A stretch of 64,000 nucleotides of DNA from Arthrobacter sp. OAP107 (GTDB taxonomy: Bacteria > Actinomycetota > Actinomycetes > Actinomycetales > Micrococcaceae). Shown here one piece after another: positions 19,195 to 27,650 of the stretch. The stretch is taken from positions 1,550,001 through 1,614,000 of the forward strand of contig NZ_JBEPOK010000001.1 in NCBI RefSeq assembly GCF_040546765.1, read 5' to 3'. The position numbers were made by a program, and so were the translations under genes. Within the stretch, counting starts at the first letter, position 1. Each line of letters starts with the position of its first letter. The notes beneath the pieces were generated by a model. It ran no database searches, was not told the DNA's origin, and worked only from the letters and a program-made list of their open reading frames with translations.

Positions 19195-20021
19195 TGGCAG
19201 GTGTATCGAGCGAATCGCTGACCAAGGCGCTGACCGAGCTGGAGCCAAAGCTTCCGTTTGCATCGCTGCAGTTGGCAAAGGAACTTTTCGGGATCCTGGG
19301 CACGGTGGACAGCTCGGCCGGCTTGCGCCGTGCACTGACTGACCCCTCCCGCAGCGGTGAGGAAAAGTCGGCGTTGATCAAGCAGCTCTTCGGCGGAAAA
19401 GTTTCCGCCGAAGCCGTGGACATCGCTGCCGGTCTGGCCAGCTCACGCTGGGCATCGGCGCGAGACATCGGCGATGCACTCGAGACGCTTGCCGCAACGG
19501 TGGTCATCGCCGTTGCTGAAAACAAGTCGGCCGTTTCTGCCTCCGGTATCACCGGCCTGGAAGAGCTGGAGAACGATCTGTTCTCCTTCAACCAGGCCGT
19601 GGCTGCCAGCCACGAGGTGCAGCGTGCGCTTTCTGAACCGCAGGCCAGCGCCGCAGCGAAGACTGTCCTCGCCGAAAGGCTCGTTCCTTCCGCAAGTGAG
19701 GAAGCAAAGGTCCTGATCGGACAGGCAGTGACGCAGCCCCGTGGCATCAAGGCAACCAGGCTCGTGAGCCGTTTCGCCGAGCTCGCCGCCAAGCGCCAGC
19801 GGCGCTGGATTGCGACGGTCAGCGTTACGCGTCCCCTGACGGAGACGCAGGCAAGCCGTCTGCAGCAGGGAATGAACTCCCTCTACGGACGCGAACTGAA
19901 GGTCAACGTCAAGGTTGATCCCATGCTGATCGGCGGCATCCGTGTTCAGGTGGGGGACGAAGTGCTCGACGCTTCGGTCCTCACCCGCCTGAATGAGCTT
20001 CAGCGCCAGCTGGCCGGCTAG
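19194..20021 (+). CDS. atpH: ATP synthase F1 subunit delta
   Basis: 275-residue stator subunit linking the b stalk to the top of F1. Longer than the E. coli protein (177) because of an extra N-terminal region, common in actinobacteria. The C-terminal part shows the conserved RWIATVSVTRPLTETQASRL and DPMLIGGIRVQVGDEVLDAS. It overlaps atpF by one base (TAATG), indicating coupled translation. Confidence 0.93.
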   Translation: MAGVSSESLTKALTELEPKLPFASLQLAKELFGILGTVDSSAGLRRALTDPSRSGEEKSALIKQLFGGKVSAEAVDIAAGLASSRWASARDIGDALETLAATVVIAVAENKSAVSASGITGLEELENDLFSFNQAVAASHEVQRALSEPQASAAAKTVLAERLVPSASEEAKVLIGQAVTQPRGIKATRLVSRFAELAAKRQRRWIATVSVTRPLTETQASRLQQGMNSLYGRELKVNVKVDPMLIGGIRVQVGDEVLDASVLTRLNELQRQLAG

Positions 20022-20104
20022 CCGGACAAGCACAACACAACTGATAGAAACCCCGGTCATCGTGAGCAACGATGATCACGAATACAGGAGAGCAGGGACT
20101 GCAG

Positions 20105-21743
20105 ATGGCCGAATTGACCATCAACGCCGACGACGTCCGTAATGCGTTGAACGAATTCGCGGCGTCCTACGAACCCGGAAACGCAGAGCGCGTAGAGGTC
20201 GGCCGTGTGACCACCGCAAGCGACGGCATCGCCCGTGTTGAGGGCCTTCCCTCGGTCATGGCGAACGAGCTGCTGCGCTTCGAAGACGGCACGCTGGGCC
20301 TCGCCCAGAACCTCGACGTGCGCGAGATCGGTGTCATCGTACTCGGTGACTTCACTGGCATCGAAGAGGGCCAGGAAGTCCACCGCACCGGACAGGTTCT
20401 GTCCGTGCCGGTCGGCGACGCCTTCCTCGGCCGCGTGGTGGACCCCCTGGGTGTGCCCATCGACGACCTCGGCGAGATCAAGGCCGTGACTACCCGTGCC
20501 CTGGAACTCCAGGCACCGGGCGTTACCCAGCGCAAGTCTGTGCACGAGCCGATGCAGACCGGCCTGAAGGCAATCGACGCCATGATTCCGATCGGCCGCG
20601 GCCAGCGCCAGCTGATCATTGGTGACCGCCAGACGGGCAAGTCCGCCATTGCCATCGACACGATCATCAACCAGAAGGACAACTGGGCGTCCGGCGACGT
20701 GACCAAGCAGGTCCGCTGCGTTTACGTCGCGATCGGCCAGAAGGCTTCGACGATCGCAGCCATCCGCCAGACCCTTGAGGACAACGGAGCGCTCGAGTAC
20801 ACCACGATCGTCGCCTCCCCGGCGTCCGACCCGGCCGGTTTCAAGTACCTTGCCCCCTACGCCGGTTCGGCCATTGGCCAGCACTGGATGTACGGCGGCA
20901 AGCACGTCCTGATCGTGTTCGATGACCTGTCCAAGCAGGCCGAAGCCTACCGCGCCGTGTCGCTGCTGCTCCGCCCGCCCGCCGGGACGCGAAGCTTACC
21001 CGGGCGACGTCTTCTACCTGCACTCCCGTCTCCTGGAGCGTTGTGCCAAGCTCTCCGACGACCTGGGCGCGGGTTCGATGACCGGCCTTCCGCTCATCGA
21101 AACCAAGGCAAACGACGTTTCCGCCTACATCCCGACCAACGTGATCTCCATTACCGATGGCCAGATCTTCCTGCAGTCGGACCTCTTCAACGCTAACCAG
21201 CGTCCCGCCGTTGACGTTGGTGTCTCAGTGTCCCGCGTTGGCGGTGCCGCCCAGGTCAAGTCCATGAAGAAGGTCTCCGGTACCTTGAAGCTGGACCTCG
21301 CCCAGTACCGCGACATGCAGGCGTTCGCGATGTTCGCATCGGATCTCGATGCCGCATCGCGCCAGCAGCTGACCCGCGGTGCCCGCCTGATGGAACTGCT
21401 CAAGCAGGGCCAGTACTCGCCGTTCCCGGTCGAGAACCAGGTCGTGTCCATCTGGGCCGGTACCCAGGGCTACCTGGACGACGTTCCGGTTGAGGACATC
21501 AGCCGCTTCGAGTCCGAGTTCCTGGAGCACCTCAAGCACAAGTCCTCGATCCTCACGACGCTGGCACAGACCAACGTTCTGGACGATGACACCGTGGAAG
21601 CACTGAAGACCGCCATTGTGGACTTCAAGAAGGGCTTCTTCGGCGAAGGCGACGACAAGCTGGTAGGTGCGGGCCACGAGGAGCATGAAGCTATCTCGGA
21701 GGGTCAGGTCGACCAGGAAAAAATCGTCAGGCAGAAGCGCTAG
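20105..21743 (+). CDS. atpA: ATP synthase F1 subunit alpha, interrupted by an apparent one-base insertion
   Basis: Nucleotide-binding regulatory subunit of F1. The protein would have 545 residues if the frame is corrected. Up to about 20974 the frame is normal (Walker A GDRQTGKSAIAIDT, KHVLIVFDDLSKQAEAYRAVSLLLR). The next codons should give RPPGREAYPGD, but the C-rich tract at 20971-20980 has one C too many, so the first frame continues into nonsense to 21196 while the second frame carries the rest (YLHSRLLERCAKLSDDLGAG to the end). Removing one C from the CCC at 20974-20976 restores the conserved sequence exactly. The gene is essential for F1, so a sequencing or assembly error is more likely than a real mutation. 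ATG 20105 matches the conserved MAELTINADD. Confidence 0.9.
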
Positions 21744-21754
21744 TTTCGCTGGCA

Positions 21755-21790
21755 GGGACTGCCGGAACCCTTCGGGGGTCCGGCAGTCCC
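21755..21790 (+). other. Strong hairpin between atpA and atpG
   Basis: GGGACTGCCGGA pairs with TCCGGCAGTCCC, extended by CCC/GGG past one bulge, around the loop TTCGG. No T-run follows, so it probably acts in mRNA stability or processing rather than termination. Confidence 0.6.
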
Positions 21791-21819
21791 GGCCATCGGG
21801 ATCTTAGGAAAGGATAAGT

Positions 21820-22710
21820 ATGGGAGCCCAGATCCGGGTCTACCGTCAGAAGATCAGCTCGACAACGTCGATGCGCAAGATCTTCAAGGCGATGGAACTG
21901 ATCGCTACCTCGCGCATCGGCAAGGCCCGCGCCAGGGTAGCAGCCTCACTGCCTTACGCGAACGCGATCACGCGCGCTGTTTCCGCCGTTGCAAGCCAGA
22001 GCGAAATCGACCACCCCTTGACAACCGAGCCGGAGAACATCCGCCGGGCTGCCGTCCTGGTAATTACCTCGGACCGCGGCCTCGCAGGCTCGTACTCCGC
22101 CAGCGTGCTCAAGCAGGCCGAAGGCCTGAACGAACTGCTCCGTGCCGAAGGCAAGGAGGTCAAGACGTACCTGGTGGGCCGCAAGGCGCAGGCTTACTTC
22201 GACTTCCGGAGCCGCCCGTACGGGCGCGTCTGGACCGGCAACACCGATGCCCCTGAGTTCGCCACGGCACAGGAAATCGGCGCGGCACTGCTTGAGGACT
22301 TCGCCATCGATTTCGAAGAGGGCGGCGTGGACGAGATCCACGTTGTATACACCCGCTTCAAGTCCATGGTGACCCAGGAGCCGACCGTCATCCGCCTTCT
22401 TCCCCTCGAAGTTGTGGAAGAGCAGCCGACCTCCGAAGCCGAGCTGCTGCCGCTGTACGAATTCGAACCGGAACCGGAACAGGTGCTCAATGCGCTGCTG
22501 CCGCGCTACATCGAATCCCGTATCTTCGCGGCCATGCTGCAGGCAGCAGCTTCTGAGCTTGCTGCACGCCAGCGGGCGATGAAATCCGCCGGTGACAACG
22601 CCACGGACCTCATCAAGAAGTACACGCGTCTGCGCAACACCGCGCGCCAGGCAGAGATTACGCAGGAGCTTTCCGAAATCGTGGCCGGCGCCGACGCACT
22701 CGCGTCGTAG
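21820..22710 (+). CDS. atpG: ATP synthase F1 subunit gamma
   Basis: 296-residue central rotor shaft. The N-terminal helix MGAQIRVYRQKISSTTSMRK and C-terminal helix (ARQRAMKSAGDNATDLIKK, LRNTARQAEITQELSEIVAG) form the coiled coil inside the alpha/beta hexamer; ITSDRGLAGSYS is the typical Rossmann-like strand. AGGAAAGGA precedes the ATG. Confidence 0.95.
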   Translation: MGAQIRVYRQKISSTTSMRKIFKAMELIATSRIGKARARVAASLPYANAITRAVSAVASQSEIDHPLTTEPENIRRAAVLVITSDRGLAGSYSASVLKQAEGLNELLRAEGKEVKTYLVGRKAQAYFDFRSRPYGRVWTGNTDAPEFATAQEIGAALLEDFAIDFEEGGVDEIHVVYTRFKSMVTQEPTVIRLLPLEVVEEQPTSEAELLPLYEFEPEPEQVLNALLPRYIESRIFAAMLQAAASELAARQRAMKSAGDNATDLIKKYTRLRNTARQAEITQELSEIVAGADALAS

Positions 22711-22782
22711 CCGGACCGGTCCAGGACCCCTGCAACAAAAGATAAACTTAACCCCACGCCATCTACGAGTGAAGTGAGAGAG

Positions 22783-24237
22783 ATGACTGCCACCGCTACC
22801 GAACACGTAGCAGCAACGGCCGGTGCCACCGGCCGTATCGCACGTGTCATTGGCCCGGTTGTCGACGTCGAATTCCCGGCTGACGCAATCCCCTCGATTT
22901 ACAACGCACTCACCACCGAGATCACTCTCAACGGTGAGACCAAGACCATCACCTTCGAGACCTCCCAGCACCTGGGTGACAACCTCGTCCGCGCTATCTC
23001 CCTACAGGCAACCGACGGCCTGGTCCGCGGCACGTCCGTGGTGGACAGCGGTTCCCCGATCACCGTGCCCGTTGGCGACGGCGTCAAGGGCCACATCTTC
23101 AACGTCCTCGGCAAGCCGCTGGACGTCGACGAGTCCGAGATCCAGGCTTCGGACTACTGGCCGATCCACCGCAAGGCTCCGTCCTTCGCGTCCCTCGAGG
23201 GTTCCACCGAAATGCTCGAAACGGGCATCAAGGTCATCGACCTCCTCACCCCGTACATCAAGGGTGGAAAGATCGGCCTGTTCGGCGGCGCCGGCGTGGG
23301 CAAGACCGTTCTGATCCAGGAAATGATCACCCGTGTTGCCCGCAACTTCGGTGGTACCTCCGTGTTCGCCGGTGTTGGAGAGCGTACCCGTGAAGGCAAC
23401 GACCTCTGGGTTGAAATGGAAGAGGCAGGCGTCCTCAAGGACACCGCCCTTGTGTTCGGCCAGATGGATGAGCCGCCGGGAACGCGTCTGCGCGTGGCCC
23501 TGTCCGCTCTGACCATGGCGGAGTACTTCCGCGATGTCCAGAACCAGGACGTGCTGCTCTTCATCGACAACATCTTCCGCTTCACGCAGGCAGGTTCCGA
23601 GGTCTCCACGCTGCTGGGCCGCATGCCTTCCGCCGTGGGTTACCAGCCGAACCTCGCCGACGAGATGGGCCTCCTGCAGGAGCGCATTACGTCCACGAAG
23701 GGCCACTCGATCACCTCGATGCAGGCCATCTACGTCCCCGCAGATGACTACACCGACCCGGCACCGGCCACCACCTTCGCGCACCTGGATGCGACCACGG
23801 AACTTTCCCGTGAAATCGCCTCCCGTGGCCTGTACCCGGCTGTGGACCCGCTGACGTCCACGTCCCGAATCCTGGACCCCCAGTACATCGGCAAGGACCA
23901 CTACAACACGGCTGTCCGTGTGAAGCAGATCCTGCAGAAGAACAAGGAACTCCAGGACATCATCGCCATCCTCGGTGTTGACGAACTGTCGGAAGAGGAC
24001 AAGATCGTCGTGTCGCGTGCACGCCGCATCCAGCAGTTCCTCTCCCAGAACACCTACACCGCCAAGCAGTTCACCGGCGTTGAGGGTTCCACCGTTTCCA
24101 TCAAGGACACCGTTGAAGGCTTCGCGGCCATCTGCGACGGCGAACTTGACCACGTTGCAGAGCAGGCGTTCTTCAACGTCGGCGGCCTGGACGACGTCGA
24201 GCGCCAGTGGGCCAAGATTCAGGAACAGACCAAGTAA
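22783..24237 (+). CDS. atpD: ATP synthase F1 subunit beta
   Basis: 484-residue catalytic subunit. Walker A GGAGVGKTVLIQEM, the catalytic-glutamate region VGERTREGNDLW, Walker B DVLLFIDNIFRFTQAGSEVS and the DELSEEDKIVVSRARRIQ motif near the C-terminus are intact. ATG 22783 follows GTGAGAGAG; the GTG at 22774 belongs to that ribosome-binding site. atpC starts 2 nt after the stop. Confidence 0.97.
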   Translation: MTATATEHVAATAGATGRIARVIGPVVDVEFPADAIPSIYNALTTEITLNGETKTITFETSQHLGDNLVRAISLQATDGLVRGTSVVDSGSPITVPVGDGVKGHIFNVLGKPLDVDESEIQASDYWPIHRKAPSFASLEGSTEMLETGIKVIDLLTPYIKGGKIGLFGGAGVGKTVLIQEMITRVARNFGGTSVFAGVGERTREGNDLWVEMEEAGVLKDTALVFGQMDEPPGTRLRVALSALTMAEYFRDVQNQDVLLFIDNIFRFTQAGSEVSTLLGRMPSAVGYQPNLADEMGLLQERITSTKGHSITSMQAIYVPADDYTDPAPATTFAHLDATTELSREIASRGLYPAVDPLTSTSRILDPQYIGKDHYNTAVRVKQILQKNKELQDIIAILGVDELSEEDKIVVSRARRIQQFLSQNTYTAKQFTGVEGSTVSIKDTVEGFAAICDGELDHVAEQAFFNVGGLDDVERQWAKIQEQTK

Positions 24238-24238
24238 T

Positions 24239-24523
24239 ATGGCTGAGCTTGAGGTTGAGATTGTCGCAGCGGACCACTTCGTGTGGTCCGGGGCGGCCAA
24301 GATGGTCAAGGCCCGCACCAGCGATGGTGAAATCGGAATCCTGCCCGGCCACTCGCCCGTGCTGGCGATTTTGGCCGAGGGTCAGCTGGCGATCGAGCCG
24401 GTCTCCGGCGACCGAATTGCCGTAGACGTCGACGGCGGATTCTTCTCCGTTGACAACAACCGGGTGGTAATTGTTGCTGACAACGCCCAGCTGGGTGACG
24501 CGGCCACTGCGGGGATCCGATAG
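24239..24523 (+). CDS. atpC: ATP synthase F1 subunit epsilon, beta-sandwich domain only
   Basis: 94 residues covering only the N-terminal beta-sandwich (MAELEVEIVAADHFVWSGAA, GEIGILPGHSPVLAIL, VDGGFFSVDNNRVVIVADNA). The family is usually 120-140 residues with a C-terminal pair of helices that can insert into F1 and inhibit ATP hydrolysis; here the stop follows LGDAATAGIR, and no helix sequence is found in other frames downstream. The subunit can still couple gamma to the c-ring but should lack the classical inhibitory arm. Starts 2 nt after atpD. Confidence 0.9.
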   Translation: MAELEVEIVAADHFVWSGAAKMVKARTSDGEIGILPGHSPVLAILAEGQLAIEPVSGDRIAVDVDGGFFSVDNNRVVIVADNAQLGDAATAGIR

Positions 24524-24533
24524 CACAACCCTG

Positions 24534-24965
24534 ATGGACGTTACTTACTTTCCGTTCATCGCCATAGCAACCGTGTTTGCGGTGCTGATTTTTACGCTGT
24601 GCCTGTTTGGGGTGCGCCGCTTCAACCTGCGGCGCGCCCTGGGCACGGTGGACGCCTCCATTCGTACGGCTGGAAAAAGCTGGCGGATGGGGGTTTGTCG
24701 TTATCAGGACAATGAGCTTGAGTGGTTCAAACTCCTCTCACTGAGCGTCCGGCCGCGCCACCGCTTCAAGAGGAGTTCGCTTGAGCTGCTGGGCCGGCGC
24801 CAGCCCACGGAGGCGGAGCTGGTCAAGGTGCAGCCCGACGTCGTGATCGTGGAGCTTCGCTACGAGGGCCAGGACGTTTTCCTGGCCATGAAGTTCGATG
24901 CCTACACCGGTTTGTCCTCGTGGCTCGAGGCCGGGCCGGTCATCGGCATAGGGACCTGGCGCTGA
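24534..24965 (+). CDS. DUF2550 membrane protein
   Basis: 143 residues: one N-terminal membrane helix (FPFIAIATVFAVLIFTLCLFG) followed by a soluble PH-like domain (GKSWRMGVCRYQDNELEWF, LELLGRRQPTEAELVKVQPD). This family sits directly downstream of atpC in many actinobacteria; its function is unknown. ATG 24534 is chosen because the membrane helix follows at once; 10 nt separate it from atpC, so it is probably the last gene of the atp transcript. Confidence 0.85.
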   Translation: MDVTYFPFIAIATVFAVLIFTLCLFGVRRFNLRRALGTVDASIRTAGKSWRMGVCRYQDNELEWFKLLSLSVRPRHRFKRSSLELLGRRQPTEAELVKVQPDVVIVELRYEGQDVFLAMKFDAYTGLSSWLEAGPVIGIGTWR

Positions 24966-25041
24966 CGTTTCAGGCCCGCCGGGCGCCAATCTGGCGCTTA
25001 CCCGTGAATGTTTCAGGATCTGAAAATATTAGTGACACAAA

Positions 25042-25075
25042 AAATGATCCCCGGCACGAATGCCGAGGATCATTT
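25042..25075. terminator. Bidirectional terminator between the atp operon and csp
   Basis: A 15-position stem (AAATGATCC...GGATCATTT outer part, one internal C-A mismatch) closes on a CGAA loop. The minus strand has six T after it, serving the csp gene; the plus strand has TTTGTTT-like bases, serving the atp operon. Confidence 0.85.
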
Positions 25076-25087
25076 GTTTGAGACTAA

Positions 25088-25291
25088 TTAGACGACGGTC
25101 ACGCCCGTGGCCTGGGGGCCCTTGGCGCCTTGGCCGATTTCGAACTGAACGCGCTGGTTCTCGTCGAGGGTCTTGAAGCCGCCGGTCTGGATCTCGGAGT
25201 AGTGAACGAAGACATCGCCATCGGAGTCGTCCGGGGTGATGAAGCCGAAGCCCTTTTCAGCGTTGAACCACTTGACGGTTCCCTGTGCCAT
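25088..25291 (-). CDS. cspA: Cold-shock protein
   Basis: 67-residue OB-fold single-stranded nucleic-acid-binding protein, an RNA chaperone. RNP1 is KGFGFI (residues 13-18) and RNP2 is VFVHY (27-31), within MAQGTVKWFNAEKGFGFITP. AGGAG lies 7 nt before the ATG. It stands alone, with a strong terminator after it and a long leader before it. Confidence 0.96.
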   Translation of the reverse strand: MAQGTVKWFNAEKGFGFITPDDSDGDVFVHYSEIQTGGFKTLDENQRVQFEIGQGAKGPQATGVTVV

Positions 25292-25494
25292 TTATTTCTC
25301 CTCAGTATGGAACTTTTTTAAGGCCAGCACACCTCGTACTGGTCTTGGTTACTCCGCGAGAAGAATCCTGGCCTGCACCCCCGGTAACCGGAATTGCGTT
25401 GCAGGAGCTTCGCGCTCGCAACATGTCTTGCGAGCATGAAAAACACCTACACAAAGACTGGTACAAGAATTTCATGGGCAAACCGTCTGGTCAA
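25292..25494 (-). promoter_or_regulatory. Promoter and long leader of the cold-shock gene
   Basis: On the minus strand TTGACC (25494-25489) and a poor -10 AATTCT (25471-25466) are 17 nt apart, giving a leader of roughly 165 nt. Inside it GCTCGCAA and TTGCGAGC (25414-25435) form a perfect 8-bp hairpin. Long structured leaders are typical of cold-inducible csp mRNAs; the assignment here is inference. Confidence 0.4.
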
Positions 25495-25587
25495 CGGGCA
25501 AAACGCGAATTCCGGCAAATTTTGGGCAAATCCGGAGTAAACGGCTGATCACCCCTTGGCTACGGCTGTGCCGGCCGGACGCAGGGG

Positions 25588-26283
25588 TCAGAAAAGCCGG
25601 GATTCGATATCGTCAACGCCCCGCATCGCGTCATAGTCGAGGGTCACGCAGTCAATGCCGCGGTCCGTGGCCAGCACCCTGGCCTGCGGTTTGATTTGTT
25701 GCGCGGCGAAGATGCCCCGCACCGGCGCCAGCAGGGGATCGCGGTTGAGCAGCTCCAGGTACCGCGTCAGCTGCTCCACGCCGTCGATGTCCCCGCGGCG
25801 CTTCAGTTCGATGGCCACCGTGGCGCCGGCGGCATCGCGGGCCAGGATGTCCACCGGGCCGATGGCTGTGAAGTACTCGCGCCGGATCAGCGAGAACCCC
25901 TCGCCGAGGGTTTCGATCTGGTCGGCGAGGAGGCGCTGCAGGTCGGCCTCGACGCCGTCCTTGATCAGCCCGGGGTCCTGGCCCAGCTCGTGGGAGCTGT
26001 CGTGGATCTGCTCATGAATGTTGATGATCAGTCTGTCGTCCGTCTTGGCCGACTGCACCGTCCATTGTTCGACGACGCCCACTTCGACGTCGGCCTCCTC
26101 CGGGGAAGTGACGCGGAGGACCGCAGGCGGGCTCATCCAGTTCAGCGGCTTGTAGGAGCCGCCGTCGGAGTGCACCAGCACGGAACCGTCGGCCTTCACG
26201 AGCAGGAGCCGGGTGGCAAGGGGGAGATGGGCTTTGAGCCGGCCAACATAATCAACGGAGCAACGGGCTATGACGAGACGCAC
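25588..26283 (-). CDS. nucS: Mismatch-specific endonuclease NucS
   Basis: 231-residue endonuclease that cuts both strands at mismatches and replaces MutS/MutL repair in actinobacteria and some archaea. The N-terminal DNA-binding half begins MRLVIARCSVDYVGRLKAHL. The C-terminal PD-(D/E)XK-like nuclease shows IGPVDILARDAAGATVAIELKRRGDIDGVEQLTRY, in which the Asp and the E-x-K triad are visible. The C-terminus ends in SRLF, resembling a sliding-clamp-binding tail. GTG start with TATGGT 7 nt upstream suggests a leaderless mRNA. Confidence 0.95.
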   Translation of the reverse strand: MRLVIARCSVDYVGRLKAHLPLATRLLLVKADGSVLVHSDGGSYKPLNWMSPPAVLRVTSPEEADVEVGVVEQWTVQSAKTDDRLIINIHEQIHDSSHELGQDPGLIKDGVEADLQRLLADQIETLGEGFSLIRREYFTAIGPVDILARDAAGATVAIELKRRGDIDGVEQLTRYLELLNRDPLLAPVRGIFAAQQIKPQARVLATDRGIDCVTLDYDAMRGVDDIESRLF

Positions 26284-26290
26284 GCCCTAC

Positions 26291-26296
26291 ACCATA
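26291..26296 (-). promoter_or_regulatory. -10 box of nucS (leaderless)
   Basis: TATGGT on the minus strand lies 7 nt before the nucS GTG. Confidence 0.5.
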
Positions 26297-26375
26297 CCTT
26301 CTCCGCAGTGCCTTCCCCGCAGTGCCGGCCCTTAGCACGGTGTCATGCTGGGCGGGGCAGGGGCACCGGCTGAGG

Positions 26376-26381
26376 CAGAAT
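26376..26381 (+). promoter_or_regulatory. -10 box of the zinc-finger-like gene (leaderless)
   Basis: CAGAAT lies 6 nt before the ATG at 26388, back to back with the nucS promoter. Confidence 0.4.
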
Positions 26382-26387
26382 GGAGTC

Positions 26388-26744
26388 ATGCCCCGCTCCA
26401 ACCGTCCCCGCCGGCCCAAGACCGGGCGCGGTGCGGCCGGGAACGCCCCGGGCGGCGGAAAGCACGGCACAGGTCCCGCGCCGGAACTTGACCTGGAGCG
26501 GGCCCGCGCAGGGATCGCCCGCCGGGAAAGCGCGCCGGACGGCGACTGGATGGTGCGGACCATGACGGCCCGCAATGCTGAAAAGACCTACATCTGCCCG
26601 GGCTGCTCCACGGCCGTCCTGCCCGGAATCGCCCACCTTGTGGTCTGGGCCGACGATCACCTGTTCGGAGCTGCCGCGGGCCTTGCCGAGCGGCGCCACT
26701 GGCACACGAACTGCTGGACGTCACGTAACTTCCGCTACCGGTAG
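26388..26744 (+). CDS. Small zinc-finger-like protein divergent from nucS
   Basis: 118 residues. The first half is basic and Pro/Gly-rich (MPRSNRPRRPKTGRG), then WMVRTMTARNAEKTYICPGC with CPGC, a second metal-ligand candidate HLVVW, and HWHTNCW near the end; C-x2-C plus H/C further on suggests a zinc-ribbon or HNH-like fold. I do not recognise an assigned function. It shares a 104-bp divergent region with nucS. A role beside mismatch repair is possible but rests only on position. Confidence 0.75.
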   Translation: MPRSNRPRRPKTGRGAAGNAPGGGKHGTGPAPELDLERARAGIARRESAPDGDWMVRTMTARNAEKTYICPGCSTAVLPGIAHLVVWADDHLFGAAAGLAERRHWHTNCWTSRNFRYR

Positions 26745-26799
26745 CGCAAGGTCCCGGGTGCGCCTGATGACCCGTGTCCGGCGCAACCCGGCCGGAAGA

Positions 26800-26805
26800 T
26801 AAGCT
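26800..26805 (+). promoter_or_regulatory. -10 box of the alpha/beta hydrolase gene (leaderless)
   Basis: TAAGCT lies 7 nt before ATG 26813. Confidence 0.45.
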
Positions 26806-26812
26806 GGTGCGC

Positions 26813-27613
26813 ATGACTTTTGACCCGGCGTCGTACGTTTTCAGCCAGCCATCAGCCGCCACCGCGATCCGCGCCTCCACGGTGCTCCCCGCCCGGCGCG
26901 AAAACATCGAGATCCGCACCGAGGACGGCCACACGCTCGTGGGCGAACTGGCCCTGCCGGAATCGGGTCCGGTCACCGCCACGCTGATCACCCTCCACCC
27001 GCTGCCCACGCACGGCGGGTTCATGGATTCCCACGTGTACCGCAAGGCCTCCTACCGGCTGCCGGCGCTGGCAGGCATCGCCGTGCTGCGCTTCAACACC
27101 CGGGGCACGTCCTCGCCGCGCGGAACCAGCGACGGCACGTTTGAGGAAGGCATCGGTGAGCGGTACGACGTCGAGGCGGCGGTGCGGTTTGCCGTCGACC
27201 GGGGCCTGCCCAACCGCTGGCTCGTGGGCTGGTCCTTCGGCACCGAGCTCGCCCTGATGTACGGCGCCGTGGACCCGGTGGCGTCCCAGGTGGAGGGCGC
27301 GGTGCTGCTGTCCCCGCCGCTGCACCGCGCCACCGACGAGCACCTGAAGCTGTGGGCGGTAGCCGGCAAGCCGCTGACCGTCCTGGTGCCCGAGCACGAC
27401 GGTTATCTCCGGCCCGCCGCCGCGGAGGCGCGGTTCGGCCTTGTGCCGCAGGCCAGGGTGGTGGGGGTCGACGGCGCCAAGCACCTTTGGGTGGGGGAGA
27501 AGCAGGCCGCCCGGGTGCTGAACGAAATCGTGGACGACGTTACCCGCGGCGGCTCAGGAGCCGCGGGCCTTCCGCAGGAATGGGAAGGGCCGGTGGCCAC
27601 CGCCGCCGTCTGA
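26813..27613 (+). CDS. Alpha/beta hydrolase
   Basis: 266-residue serine hydrolase fold. The oxyanion strand is LITLHPLPTHGGFMDS, the nucleophile elbow GWSFGTELA, the acid PEHDGYLRP and the histidine GAKHLWVGE, so the triad looks complete. The short family of about 210-270 residues contains many uncharacterised bacterial proteins; the substrate is unknown. ATG 26813 is preferred because a -10 box lies 7 nt upstream; an in-frame GTG at 26807 is less likely. Confidence 0.8.
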   Translation: MTFDPASYVFSQPSAATAIRASTVLPARRENIEIRTEDGHTLVGELALPESGPVTATLITLHPLPTHGGFMDSHVYRKASYRLPALAGIAVLRFNTRGTSSPRGTSDGTFEEGIGERYDVEAAVRFAVDRGLPNRWLVGWSFGTELALMYGAVDPVASQVEGAVLLSPPLHRATDEHLKLWAVAGKPLTVLVPEHDGYLRPAAAEARFGLVPQARVVGVDGAKHLWVGEKQAARVLNEIVDDVTRGGSGAAGLPQEWEGPVATAAV

Positions 27614-27650
27614 GGGCAGGCGCGCGCCTGCGGCTGATGCCTACCTGCGC

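Noticed and set aside
25285..25548. An 87-codon plus-strand open frame over the csp leader
   Set aside because: No ribosome-binding site, no similarity, and it covers the promoter and leader of the minus-strand csp gene.
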